Assembly: GCF_002878395.1 (NCBI RefSeq)
Contig: NW_025855744.1
Span: forward strand, 872,813 to 936,812
Source: Capsicum annuum
Taxonomy: Eukaryota > Streptophyta > Magnoliopsida > Solanales > Solanaceae
Direction: 5' to 3'
DNA: 64,000 nucleotides
The position numbers and the translations under genes were made by a program. Positions 10,201-21,348 of this stretch are shown here, one piece after another. Position 1 is the stretch's first letter. The number at the start of each line of letters is the position of its first letter. Below the pieces are notes generated by a model. It had not been told where the DNA came from. It was given only the letters and a program-made list of their open reading frames with translations, and searched no databases.

Positions 10201-12578
10201 TGATGTTGGTTGTATTTATTCACTTTAGTATTACTATTCTAGCTTATTTAGCCTTGTTTTGAGAGCAATTCGTGTGTTTTATGTGTGATACTGATATAAT
10301 TAAGCATATAAGTGTCAAACTACGTGATTATAATGTTCAAAGTGTTTTGTAAAGAAGTTTGTACTTAATTGAGTCATTTTGAGTTCAATCGAGAAAACTA
10401 GGTTTACTAACTTGAGCTAGGTGTGTGTCTAGTTTGTCTCGTTAGATTTTAGTGTACTTAAGGAGTTCCAAATGATTTAAATGTGTGATTATGTGTGGAA
10501 AAACTTTTATAATGTGTGCAACATTCAATTAGAATGAGCCAACAGTCAACAATATACTATAGCATGAAGTGATCGAGGCCAGTTCTTAGATTGAGCTTTT
10601 AGTTCGTCGTTCTCATTGTTTTGATGTGTTGAACTCTAATGCTTGGTTTTTGATGTTTTAGGATGCTTGATGAATTAAAGTGGATGATAAATTTATGAGG
10701 AACAAGATGGAAATTAAAAGGAAATAATACCACAAGGCTTGGATAAGAGAATGGATGTTTAAACACTTAGCCAAAATTTTGATGGCAATTTCCAGTGTCT
10801 GCCCACGATTACCCTGCGACGCCTGCTCCATAGTGTGCTTCCCTGACTTAGAATAATTAGAGAAGTGGAAATCCAGTAGGTGCATTCCATATGCACTGAC
10901 ACAGGCTTTATTTCGGTTCAACTATGCCCATGAAGACCCTCCACTTTGGTGCTCTCATGCATGCGACGCGGGTTTTATTTCACTGCTGTAATATTGGACA
11001 AGTTTCCATTGATACACGGATAGGGATTAGCATATACTATAAATATAATATACTTTTCACGTGGTTAGGTTTCTTGGAATCTTGGAATCTTTGGATCATA
11101 GGGACTTTTTAAAATCCTGCAAAGTTTAGGATTAATTTATTATATATACACACACGTTATACAATCTTGGACATGGGGGAATCTTGAACAATTCTTGGAC
11201 AGCTAGGAACGTTTTGGAGCAAATAGGAAGCTGCTCACAGTAATTTAGGTTTTATCATTTTTATTTATCTTTTAATTATATCATAACATGTATTCAATTA
11301 TTTGGATCATGACTATGAATATTAGTGGCTAAAAACTCTTTTTCCGAGGTTAAAGCCAGAACAAGAGTACTATTATTATGGATTGATTTTGTTTAATTTG
11401 CTTATCATTATTGGTTGTTTATTTATTCTTGATTTAATTATTTTAAGGATTGATCACCCTTAGAATACATGAATTGTCAACCTTGTGATCTCGGGTGAGG
11501 GAATAAGAAGATAAAACGTGGGGATAAACAAAGCAGGGTTCATATTTTTTTGTGAAATAAGGAATTCGAATTAGTATCTAGGATCGGGATATACCTAGAA
11601 GGCTTACTAATTCGAATCATAGTGACATATTTTAATCCTATAAGGTTTAGGATTATCTTATTATATATACACATACGTTACATAATCTAGGACATGGGGG
11701 AATCATGGACAATTCTTGGATAGCGGGGAACGTTTTGGAGCAAAGAGAAGGCTACTGCACAGTAATTTAGGTTTTATCATTTTTTATTTAGCTGTAAATT
11801 ATACGATAACATGTATTCAATTATTTATATCATGATTGTGAATATTAGTTGCTAAAAACTCCCTTTCTCGGGTTAAATCAAAGAATATGAGTACTATTAT
11901 TATGGATTGATGTTGTTTAATTTTCTTAACATTATTGGTTGTTTGTTTATTCTTGATTTAATTATTTTAAGGATTGATCACCCTCAGAACATATAAATTG
12001 TCAACCTTGTGATCTCGAGGTAGGGAATAGGAAGATAGAACGTGGGGATAATCAAAGTAAGGTTCGTATTATTTTATAAAATAAGGAATTTGAATTAGTG
12101 TCTATGACAGGGATGTACCTAGAAGCCTTACTTGATTCACATGTAGGATGATAAATTAAAGAACTTTATTAGACTACTACATCCCCGCTCAATGATGTAG
12201 TTGTAATGTCCAAATTAGGTAAACGGTTAGAGGTCGGGAGACCATGATCATACAATTTACCCTATGAATCAACAAACAGGATAAGCAAGTTAACGAATGA
12301 TGTTCAATAACGTAATATGTTTTTTCGAAGTGCTTTAACCCTGGTCCTTACTCCATTGATTGTTTCAAAATTTTTATTTTCTGCACTATTACTTTACTTT
12401 TAGTTACAATTTCCAAACACTCTTTTTGGTTACTCTTGCACTAAATTAATCTAAAAGGTGAACTAGAATTGAATCATTGTTAGCTCAAGTCCCTGTGGGA
12501 TGGATATCCGATTTTCTTGAAGGCCCTTTTACTACTTGATAGACCACGTACACTTGCGTGTGCGCTTGGTCGCTATCA
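10201..12578 (+). repeat. LTR B of the Tat/Athila-like element, 2378 bp, with internal duplication
   Basis: It starts TGATGTTGG, ends CGCTATCA, and aligns with LTR A. It is about 525 bp longer because one segment occurs twice (about 11090-11609 and 11610-12130). The flank after 12578 reads directly into chromovirus gag coding sequence. No PBS follows, so it is the 3' LTR. Confidence 0.8.
11090..12130 (+). repeat. Tandem duplication of a 520-bp segment inside LTR B
   Basis: Two adjacent units each run from a GAATC(A)TAGTGAC-like start, through TTTAGGATTA, the TATATATACACA stretch, the ATGTATTCAATTATTT stretch and a GTGATCTCG segment, to a GATGTACCTAGAAG-like end. LTR A has the segment once (about 5390-5930). 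The copies differ by scattered substitutions, so the duplication is not very recent. Confidence 0.8.
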
Positions 12579-12584
12579 TATCTT

Positions 12585-13552
12585 CAAAATTTTATTGATG
12601 AAATGGAAAAGATATTTTATGTAATGCATTCTATTTATGTGGATGGTGTAGAGTTCGCTAATTATCAGTTAAAGGATATCACATACTAGTGGTATAAAGA
12701 GTGGGAGATGCTAGGAGCGATGATGCTGACTCAGCTTTGTGGGATGACTTCTTTAGTGCTTTTTTAATTGCTTCTTTTCTCAAAAGTTGAGGAAAGTAAA
12801 GGCCGAAGAGTTCGTGAAATTGAAGCAAGGTAGGATATCAGTGAAGAAGTATGCCTTAAAGTTTCATAACTTGTCATGTTATGCTCCAAAATTGGTGTCA
12901 AACATAAGGGCTAGAATAAGAAAGTATACCCCTGGATTTTCCTATGAATTGATCTTGGAGAGAAAGGCTTCCTTGTTAATCATGGATATGGAAATCTCTA
13001 GACTTATGGTGTATATGCAACAAGTGGAAGAAAAAAAAAAGCATGTGGAGATAAGTAAAGTCAGAATAAAAATTTTGTTACTCAATTTAGGTGGAGGTCA
13101 ACAGAAGAGTGGTGGAGATGGTGGAAAGTGGTATCAAAAGAAGTGGGGAATTTTGGTTGCTACATTACGGCTAGTGCTCCTTATTCAAAGTTGTCGAGTG
13201 ATCATCATTCTTATTATAATAGTAGGTTTAGAGCACTAGGAGCCCAACCTTAGGCTAGTAGGGCTCAGTTATTTCCATCATATCCCCTTTATAGATTTTG
13301 TGGTCAGGTGCACTATAGTTTTGTGAAGAGGGGAGGAACAAGTGCTTTAAATGTGCTCAGATTGGTCATATGCAAAAGGATTGTCCTTCTAAGGTTGCTT
13401 CTATGGAAATAAGATTCCTATTGCTACTTCATCAGTTCCTGGGCCAAAAGGTGCTACTTCTGCTTCTGGCTCTAGCACTGGATGAAACCATATGTATACT
13501 CTTGCCACTCGCTAGGATTCTTAGGCATCCCCCAAAGTTGTTAATGGTATGA
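12585..13552 (+). pseudogene. gag pseudogene of chromovirus copy 1
   Basis: The reading begins in coding sequence (FIDEMEKIF...VDGVEFANYQLKDI), the usual mid-gag landmark, with no ATG in place because the array at 12578 cuts the gene. The frame 12787-13239 continues with EEFVKLKQGRISVKKYALKF and MVYMQQVEE. At 13343-13384 is an exact CX2CX4HX4C knuckle (CFKCAQIGHMQKDC). Frame changes occur near 12760, 13240 and 13330. Gag supplies the particle shell and binds element RNA. The next segment downstream is the protease. Confidence 0.8.
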
Positions 13553-13555
13553 TTA

Positions 13556-14060
13556 AACTCTTCTCTAGATATATATTGTCTACTTGATCCTAGGTCTACC
13601 CTCTCTTATGTGCCCCTTATATGGCTATTCATTTTGTTTTTTTATCTTCAATGAATTCTAGATCCTTTTTCTGTATCCACCCCTGCGGGTGACTCCATTG
13701 TGGCTAAAAGGGTCTATAGGGGTTATGTGATGTCGATCTGTGGTAGGGAGACCCTTGTAGGTCTAATAGAGTTGGACATGGTAGAATTTGATTGTGATTT
13801 TAGGGATATATTGGTTGCATTCGTGCTATGTGAATCTTGATTGTCGGATCCGAAGGGTTAGTTTCAATTTCCCTAATGAGCCAATAATTGAATGGGAAGG
13901 TAGTTCCCTAGTACCTAAGGAAAGGTTTATTTCATATCTTAGAGCACAAAAATTGGTTTCTAAAGGGTGCCTATATCACTTAGTACATGTTAAGGATTCT
14001 AGATCCGAAGGTTCTTTCTTGTAGATTGTCCCTATAGTCTGTGAATTTCCTGAGGTGTGT
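13556..14060 (+). pseudogene. Aspartic protease pseudogene of chromovirus copy 1
   Basis: The catalytic motif is encoded at 13586-13600 as DPRST instead of DPG(A/S)T, so the flap-facing glycine is lost. Downstream are GDSIVAKRVYRG near 13690, an ILGIYWLHSCYVNLDCR segment from about 13790 (normally ILGMDWL; the conserved Met-Asp is changed), and KGCLYHLV near 13970. A frameshift separates the two halves at about 13785. The domain would cleave the Gag-Pol polyprotein. It leads into the reverse transcriptase. Confidence 0.75.
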
Positions 14061-14690
14061 CCTAATGATCTTTTTAGTATTTCTTCTGACAGAGAAATTG
14101 ATTTTGGGATTGATCTTCTTTCGAACACATATCCTATTTCTATCCCTCCTTACAAAATGGCTCCAACTGAGTTGAAAGAAGTCAAAGAGTAGTTGAAAAA
14201 TCTTCTAGATAAGGGTTTTATATGTCCTAGTGTATCTTCGTAGGGTTCTCCCATGATATTTATGTTTAAGAAGGATGGTCCCTTCTATGTATTGATTACC
14301 ACCAATTAAATAAGGTAATCGTAAAGAATAAGTATCCACTTATGAGGATTGATGATCTGTTCTATCATCTTTATGGTGCTAAGTTCTTTTCTAATATTGA
14401 CCTTCGTTTGGGTTACCATCAGTTGAAGATTAGGGAGGTGGATAATTCTTAAGACTACCTTTCAAACCCGGTATGATCATTTTTAGTTTTTGGTGATGTC
14501 CTTTGGTTTGACTATTGCCTCGACAACATTTATGGACCTTATGAATTGGGTTTTCCGTCAGTTCTTGGATTTGATCATGACTGTCTTTCTTGATGATATT
14601 TTGGTATACTCTAAGAGAGAGGAAGATCATGTCGATCACCTCCGCCTTGTGTTGCAAACCCTGAAAGAGCAGTGATTGTTTGAAAATTTG
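14060..14690 (+). pseudogene. Reverse transcriptase pseudogene of chromovirus copy 1
   Basis: Landmarks in order are [12 protein letters not shown] sequence near 14090, LKNLLDKGFICPSVS near 14200, a broken KDG...DYxxLNK segment near 14270-14320, and the best-preserved stretch 14490-14675: [18 protein letters not shown], then the polymerase signature FLDD at 14586-14597 and [15 protein letters not shown]. Stops at 14190, 14241 and 14450 and a frameshift near 14285 disable it. The enzyme copies element RNA into DNA. Confidence 0.8.
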
Positions 14691-14776
14691 TCTATATCCG
14701 AGATTTGACTAATGTTGTGACTTATCTTGGATATGTTGATTCTGGTAAAAGGATCAAGGTGGATCTATAGAATTTT

Positions 14777-15394
14777 TTGGTGTTTAAGAAGTGGCCTAGA
14801 CCCATGACTCCAACCGACATTCGAAGCTTATTGGGTTTAGCTGGTTATAATAGAAGGTTTGTGGACAAATTCTCTTCTATTGTTGCCCTATTGACTAAGT
14901 TGACTAAGAAAAAGGTAAAATTCTGGAAGTCTGATGCTTACGAGGGTAGATTCAAAAAGCTAAAGTATAATTTAACTTTGGCTCCAGTCTTGACTCTGCC
15001 TGAGGGCACTGATGGTTTTATTGTCTATTACGATGCATCCTGGGTAGGGCTGGGTTGTATGTTGATGCATCATGGAAAGGTAGTTGCATATGCTTCTAGA
15101 TATTTGAAAGTTCATAAGAAGAATTATCCAACCCATGATTTGGAAATATTGGCCATGGAGTTTACATTAAAAATCTGGTGGCATTATTTTTATGAGGTAT
15201 ATGTTGATATTTATTCTGATCATAAGTTCCTGCAGTACGTGTTTACTCAGAAGGAGCTAAATCTCAGGCAAAAGAGATGTCTTGAGTTGCTCAAGCACTA
15301 TGACATAAGTCTTTACTATTGTCAAGGTAAAGCTAACATGGTTGTTGGTGCTCTTAGCAAGTTTTCAATGGGAAGCTTATCTCATATAGACTAA
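14777..15394 (+). pseudogene. RT connection and RNase H pseudogene of chromovirus copy 1
   Basis: This 205-residue open stretch carries PTDIRSLLGLAGYNRRFV, LTLPEGTDGFIVYYDAS, KVVAYASRYLKVHKKNYPTHDLE, IYSDHKFLQYVFTQKELNLRQ, and LSKFSMG. Three RNase H acidic residues (YYDAS, DLE, SDHK) are present, but the fourth, normally VVDALS, is VVGALS (glycine codon at 15347-15349). RNase H removes RNA from the RNA-DNA hybrid. It is the longest uninterrupted remnant of this element. Confidence 0.85.
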
Positions 15395-16560
15395 GAGAAG
15401 AGGGGTTTGGTTAAACATATTCAATATTTGGCTAATCTAGGAGTTCTTCTCTTAGATTCTAAGGATGGTGGTGTGATTGTTCAAAAGGTGCCAAATTCAT
15501 CTCTTGGTGTTAAGGTGAATGAGAAGCAGATATTAGATCCTATTTTGATGCAAATTAAGAAGGATGTAGGTAAGCAGAAGGTGATAATTTTTTAGATTGG
15601 TGGTGATGGTATCTTGAGATACCAGGGTAGATTATGTTTTCCCGATATTAATAGGTTGCAAAGAAGAATTTTGGCCAAAGCTCATGAGTCATGTTATACT
15701 ATTCATCCTAATTCAAAGAAAATGTATCATGATCTTAAAGAGATTTATTAGTGGAATAACATAAAGCGGGATGTGGATAATTTTGTATCTAAGTGCATAG
15801 TATATCAGCAAGTGAAGGTGGAGCACTTGAGGCTGGCGGCTTGACTCAAGAAATTAAACTATCGGTGTGAAATTAGAAAATAATTAATATGGATTTTATT
15901 ATCGGTCTTTTGTGGTCTCGCCATCAATTTAATTTGATTTGGTTCATCGTAGATAATATGCCTAAGTCTGCTTACTTCTTGCCAGTGAGGACAAATTTCT
16001 CTTCAGAGGATTATGCCAAGTTGTTAATCGAGGAGATTGTGAAGTTGCATGGTACTCCAGTTTCTATTTTATCTAATCAGAGTACCTAGTTCTTATTTAA
16101 CTTTTAGAGGTCATTCTAGTGAGGTTTGGGGACTAAGGTGACCCTTAGTACCGCTTTCCACGCACAGACGAATGGACAATAATAAAGGACAATACAGGCC
16201 TTGAAAGATAAGCTTTGGACTTGTGTTATTTATTTTGGTGGTAGTTGGGTTGACCACTTTCCTTTTATAGAATTTGCCTACAATAATAGTTAACACTCTA
16301 GTATTGGTATCGCTCCGCTTGAAGCCTAATATGGTAGGAGGTGTAGGTTTCCTATTGGGTGGTTTGAGGTTGGTGATAGTAAGTTGTTTGGCCCTGATTT
16401 AGTTCACCAAGCCATGGAGAAGGTGAAGGAGATTCAGGATAGAATTAAGACCACCTAAAGTCACCAAAAGTCCTATGCAGATGTGAGACAAAGGGATTTA
16501 GAGTTCAGTATTGGTGATAGGGTGTTTTTGAATGTGTCGTCCATGAAGGGAGCGATGCGG
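15395..16560 (+). pseudogene. Integrase pseudogene of chromovirus copy 1
   Basis: The zinc-binding region (HESCYTIHPN...KCIVYQQ, about 15680-15815) has lost one cysteine to tyrosine. The core starts at NMDFII (15888) with the first catalytic Asp. The second normally lies in SDRGTQF and reads SNQST at about 16070. The glutamate of GQAERTIQ is replaced by a stop near 16180. EFAYNNS and APLEAxYGRRCR segments follow at about 16270-16345. Stops at 15593, 15749, 15843, 16087 and others abolish function. Integrase would insert element DNA into the chromosome. Confidence 0.8.
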
Positions 16561-16935
16561 TTTGGTAAGATGGGAAAGCAATCCCCACAATGTTGGTCCA
16601 TACTTTATTTTGAAGAGGGTTGGTAATGTTGTATATGAATTTGAATTGACTTTTAGCTTGAGCTACATTCATCCAGTGTTTCATGTTTTGATGTTAAAAA
16701 TGTGGTTGGGTGATCCTTCGACGGTTGTTACTTTAGAAAAGGTGGGTATTTCAAATTTCTTATCTTATGTGGAAGTCTCGATTGAAATTTTTGATTAGCA
16801 AGTACATCGGTTACTGACTAAGGATGTGGCTCGGTAAAGGTTCTTTGGAGGAACCAAAAGGTTGAAGAAGCCGAGTAGGACATGATGTCCAAGTATCCAT
16901 TCTTGTTCCCTATTCCGGATAATCGTGCTTGAGGT
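16490..16935 (+). pseudogene. Integrase C-terminus and chromodomain of chromovirus copy 1
   Basis: A GDRVFLNVSSMKGAMRFG-like segment leads to GPYFILKRVGNVVYEFELT, SYIHPVFHVLMLKMWLGDP and a chromodomain-like end (LSYVEVSIEIFD, stop, QVHRLLTKDV, then a decayed FFGGTK...). Chromodomains direct these elements to heterochromatin, which suits the setting. Stops at 16457 and 16796 and a frameshift near 16560 break it. Confidence 0.75.
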
Positions 16936-17050
16936 ATGTGCATTACTTAACATCTTTGTTTTCTATCTTTGTTAAAGGTAAGTGTGATTGTGTCTGAAGT
17001 TAAATTGTTATAATAAATGCCTTGTCCTGTCATTCGAGGACGAATGATAC

Positions 17051-17064
17051 TAAGGGGGTGGTTA
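17051..17064 (+). other. Polypurine tract of chromovirus copy 1
   Basis: TAAGGGGGTGGTTA directly precedes the LTR start TGTAATGCCCCAGG. It primes plus-strand synthesis in the intact element. Confidence 0.75.
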
Positions 17065-19365
17065 TGTAATGCCCCAGGTTTTTGGTCCTTGAAAGTTTTT
17101 AGAAATTTTATCCTCACTGTCTTGACTATGACTCACCCTATGGGTCGTAGGTGTCTTGATGGGTCAGGTGACCCTAATCACAAAGTGTCCAGTGAATGGT
17201 GCTTGAGTTGCTATCCTGAGTAATACTTAGGGACACGAGTCGTAGGGAGCCTTAACGGGTCCTAGGGACCCAATCGTAACCAATTCAGTAAGTATATGGC
17301 AAAGTTTAGTTTTGAGTATGAGTGTCTCACTATGAGTCGTAAGGACTTGTTACGAGTCATTGGGTCCAAATCATAGGGTGTCCAGTGTTTACCCAATTGG
17401 GTTCTGTGTTGACTACGACTAGACCCTATGAGTCGTAAGGTCCCATTACGATTGGTACCAATTGAGTCGTAGGGTCTACAGTGTGTGGGTGTCCTGGGAA
17501 CTGTCTTTGCTATGACTCTAGGTGACAAGTCATGATGAGTCTATATGAGTCATATGGTGACCTGTAGTCATTGACGACTAAATTTCAACTTTTAATTTAG
17601 GGCACTTTGGACAATTTTCTCCTTACCCAATTAAAACCCCACGTCCATAAAGCACTTAAGGGGGCTATATTTCATCCTTAATATACTAAAACACTTCAAA
17701 ATCTCTCCTAAATTCTCTCAAGCAGCCATATTTAGGGTTTTCAAGAAGTAGGTCATCAAGGGCTCAAAATTTGAAATCATTTCGTGAAACTTAGCATTTC
17801 GGGCATGTTACTCTTCCCTAATTATTAATTTTATAAAACATAAGTTTTAAAGTGTTGTTCATATGGTATTAAGGTTGGTTTTGAAAATATGGCTTAAGGG
17901 TTTTGTATAACTATTGTTTATGTGATATTTCATGTTTGTCCCTGTATGGGCTAGGTTTAAATGGTGGTTTAAAGTCAATTTGATGCATAGGAATGGTGAA
18001 TGAACTAGGGATTGTTATTTCCCAAACTTGTGATTTTTGAAGTGATTATGACCCTAACCCCATATTGTGAAAGTAGTTTTAATTATGAGAAATATTGAAA
18101 TTAAACTATTCCTGAACTACTGCATTATGATTTTGAATTGAACCTTATAGGGTTGTGTAATTCCCCAAGCTAATGTAAATTTAAACAAGGGGGTTGTGAA
18201 TTCCCCCAAGTGAAGATATTTGGTGTGGCATATTGATGTTACCTTGAATGTAGTTGGTATGACGATGCCAACAATGTATGCCTAAATTTGTATTATGGAT
18301 CAATGAATGGGATTGTGTGATAATTGCTTTGATTGGGATTTAATGAGGGTTATGTAGATGAGTCGTGAAAGTGGAAGTTTGAGAGACCAATACTGGAAAC
18401 CACGATTGCCGACAGGGGGTTCTATATGACCAGGTGGATCGAGTCCCCTTTATTATTATTATGATATGATTGGGCGGTTCGAGTCCCCCATATTATGTTA
18501 CATAATTTGGTGCTCATGTCACTTTGATATGTTGGGAGGTTTGAGTCCCCCATAGTTCATATGTTTATTCTCTGGATCATGCGGCCACACACTAGGGCCC
18601 TACCAGCTAGGGAAAAGCTGGGCCCATATAGCCTATGGGTGCCTTCATATATTATGACGGTGGATTTACACAATCCAGGATAAAATCTAAAGCGCATGTT
18701 AAGCCTTGCTGCCTATCCCGACATGTGATATGTATATATGCATTTGATTATATGCATTGGTTTTGTATGATTTTGAACTATTGATCATGGCATTATGTTA
18801 TCCTTATCCCTGAATAACATGCTAGTGTTCACCCCACTAATTCTCTACAGACTCTGTATCCCCACACGATGTAGGCACCAAAGCTACTTCTACTTTTCCT
18901 ATGCAGAGTTAGGTAGGTCGACTTGATTCGTCAGTTTATAGTGTTGTGGTTAATGGTGATCTTCTATTATCTAAAAGGCTTAGGCATTTCACCAACTTTC
19001 ATTCTTAGATTTGGGTTGATAGTTACTTTCATTATCATTAACATTATTATTTTCATTGTTATTGTCACTTGTCAGAGTCGGGGACTAGTCCCAACTAAGA
19101 CTGGTTTTTGTTTTTTGTTTAGAAGGCTTTGTTTGGATTACCATGGACATTGGGTGATGTTAGTTAGTTGTTTGTCCGGTCACCAATTATCGGTTATAGA
19201 CATGTTTTGAATTTCCTTATGCTTATTGCATGCTATCTTGTTATATGCTTGGAATTCATCTGACCTTGGGCGATGTTGTATTTGGTTTAGTATTGTACAG
19301 GGGTGATCTCTATTCCACATGGGAATTGAAATACCCATCATGGACAGACCCTGGTTCAAGTCATA
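17065..19365 (+). repeat. 3' LTR of chromovirus copy 1, about 2.3 kb
   Basis: It starts TGTAATGCCCCAGG immediately after the polypurine tract. Blocks shared with the 43688-45848 LTR include GGGAAAAGCTGGGCCCATATAG-like sequence near 18610 (compare 45127), a CCCGACATG stretch near 18717, and GTATCCCCACA near 18857. The end is placed at about 19363-19368 (TTCAAGTCA or CATAACA); with no 5' partner in the window the exact end and TSD cannot be fixed. It is non-coding. Confidence 0.75.
17090..17580 (+). repeat. Cluster of GAGTCGTA/TACGACTC palindromic motifs in the LTR
   Basis: Variants of GAGTCGTAGGG and its reverse complement recur about every 30-70 bases, for example near 17137, 17240, 17333, 17351, 17415, 17431, 17463 and 17510. 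The half-sites lie in both orientations, so several local stem-loops are possible. Function is unknown. Confidence 0.6.
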
Positions 19366-19930
19366 ACACTATGAATAATTGACTAGTGATGTTATTTCTC
19401 TAACAACTTTTTGCAATAGCTATGAAGAAGGTAGAAGAATATTTGAACTTCAAAAAGGAACAAGCTCAAAATTTCATGGAAGTTATATGGTTTGTTTATA
19501 TCCCAGGGTGGAGGTCTATTATTTGCTGAAACAATATCCTTTATCACAAGGTTTGAAATGAGCAGTGGTGAATGGAAATTATCCTAACTGGTGTGGCAGC
19601 TTTTCTGCTTCTTGTCACAGCATCTTTTTGAGTTATATCTCTATACAAGAGATGTCATGAAAATAGGAGTTGTATTGAACCAAGTCCGAGTTGGACTCAA
19701 ATGTCATTGAAATGGAAGGAACAAGAGTTTTATACGGTGCTGAAATGCAACACGAGAATATGGTTTTTTGTAGTAAAGAAGCTATGGAAACATTCAACAC
19801 TAGAATATGTACAACTATGGTTATTCTAGAATATGGTTTCAAGAACCAGCACTAGGAGAGTACAACCAGAAGAAAAGATTCAGCATCTCCAACTAACTCA
19901 AACTTACATTAGAAGAAAACCCAATGGCTT
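19366..19930. other. Unassigned segment between two retrotransposons
   Basis: About 560 bp follow the chromovirus LTR and precede the TG of the next LTR. Base composition is a little less AT-rich, and short coding-like frames occur (plus strand 19379-19561 and neighbouring frames), but I recognise no family. It may be the original host DNA or an older element remnant. The last five bases (GGCTT) nearly match the five after 28501 (GGGTT). Confidence 0.4.
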
Positions 19931-21332
19931 TGATAACACTCACTTATACCATTTTAAATTGGTAGTGGACGGTCATTGTAAATAGCTCAACTAACATTGA
20001 GGTCGAATCCATGAGGAGAAAAATTAGAATTGTGGTTGTATGGGTGTTAAATGCTACTAATAAGTTATCCGCAATGTAACTAAAACCAAACTCATGAATA
20101 AAAGTGTGGGGGGGAGGTTGGTTTCGGAAAGTGTGTGTCAATAGCAACTCAAGTGAACAAATTGAAAAAGAATTGTGATTTAAATTTGATATGAGAAGAA
20201 TCTTGGGATTATGTCTACCTAAAGGGAAGTTATGCATGGGTTCATGAAGATTTAGTGTACATGCTAGTTATAAACAATACGGTAGGCTAGGTCTGAGATC
20301 CTTGAGGCTAGTGAGTCAACAAAACCTCATGAATTTCACTCATTGACCCTTTCAGGTACCTAACAAGTGTGTCAATTGCATTCACCTATTACCTCAATTA
20401 GGCATTAATATTTCTAGGAAGATGCCCAAGATATAGTCAACTTCATAATCACCCTTATGTCTAACATAGTAAAAATAAGCAAACTACATCTATTAATTGT
20501 GAACTATTGCCTTGTTACTCACATCCCTCTTTCATGGATGATATGGGTTCCAAAAGTTCACCCTAACTCCTCTTTCAAGGATGGTTTTAGCTTTCAAAAA
20601 TTTGGGGTTTTCACCCACAAACCCATTTTGGTTATTTGGGGCTATCACCAACAAATCCAAACTAATTTAATCAAGAAATAGTAAAACCCATCATCAACTA
20701 GATAGCATATACACAAATACATGATAACCCACACATAATTTCACCTTAGTTCAACATAATCTCAAGACAATGGAAGTTTATCTACTCGTGAAGAAAAAAG
20801 CAAAAAATATACCAGATAGATTATTCAAAGCATCCATTCTTAAGAATACTAAATCCAAAGTCTCCAAATCAAAATAAAATTGTTGCCCAGATTATGGTTT
20901 AAACTTCAAGTTTAAAAATGTTTCAAGAGTGTAGAATTCCCAAAGAGAAAGAATTTTAGCCTATAAAAGGAATTGGGTTCGGCTGAGTGAAATTACAAAT
21001 CTTCCCTTAGGCATATTCCCACGTAGCCATGACCGCGATAAGATCACTGCAATCGCTATACTTTGTTTTGGCTTGTCTTTCTGCAATCGTAGCCCATAGA
21101 CCACAATTGCGGTAATTGAGGTTGGTTCATGCTTTAAGTCCTTCAACTGCACTTCTTTTCTCCTTTTTTATCTTTTCACCTTGCATCCATATTTTTCCAT
21201 CTCATAATTTGTATGTCTAGAACATGTGGAATTTAGTGTATTTAATCATAAATATGTCTTATTTGTACATACAAATCATAATAGTGTGCACAAATGTTAA
21301 GTGCAAATGAGTGGTAAATTCACCACTTATCG
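19931..21332 (-). repeat. 3' LTR of the minus-strand gag-protease element, 1402 bp
   Basis: Read on the minus strand it starts CGATAAGTGGTG (normally TGATGAGTGGTG, as in the partner) and ends AGTGTTATCA. It aligns throughout with 27091-28501, including the shared run ACTAACATTGAGGT. It contains CpG-bearing stretches such as CCGCGATAAGATC near 21032 in otherwise AT-rich sequence. Confidence 0.85.
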
Positions 21333-21348
21333 ACACCCCCAACATAAA
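21333..21348 (-). other. Polypurine tract of the minus-strand element
   Basis: On the minus strand TTATGTTGGGGGTGT adjoins the 3' LTR start. Similar tracts (TTGGGGGTGT) are typical of Tat-type elements. Confidence 0.65.

Larger units (their letters stand above)
4510..12578 (+). mobile_element. Tat/Athila-like gag-protease LTR retrotransposon (LTR to LTR)
   Basis: The order is LTR (4510-6362), tRNA-Asp-type PBS (6368-6386), decayed gag with an exact CCHC knuckle, protease, about 1.5 kb of non-coding DNA, polypurine tract, and LTR (10201-12578). No reverse transcriptase, RNase H or integrase remnant is seen between protease and 3' LTR, so the unit depends on another element for enzymes or is a deletion derivative. 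Internal sequence also lies upstream of the first LTR, making this the second unit of a tandem array. The right end abuts a chromovirus gag at 12579, so the array appears inserted in that element; the matching left junction is outside the window. Confidence 0.75.
12579..19365 (+). mobile_element. 5'-truncated Ty3/gypsy chromovirus (Tekay/Del-like), copy 1
   Basis: From the right edge of the Tat-like array the sequence continues in the middle of a gag gene, then protease, reverse transcriptase, RNase H, integrase with C-terminal chromodomain, polypurine tract and 3' LTR, all on the plus strand. Gene order, the C-terminal chromodomain and the CCHC knuckle place it with the Tekay/Del chromoviruses. 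The 5' LTR and gag start are absent, presumably left of the window beyond the inserted array. Many stops and frameshifts show it is dead. Confidence 0.85.

Noticed and set aside
20457..20681. Plus-strand frame repeated at 27521-27751 as a conserved gene
   Set aside because: The repetition is explained by the two LTRs of the same element, and the frames lie antisense to it.
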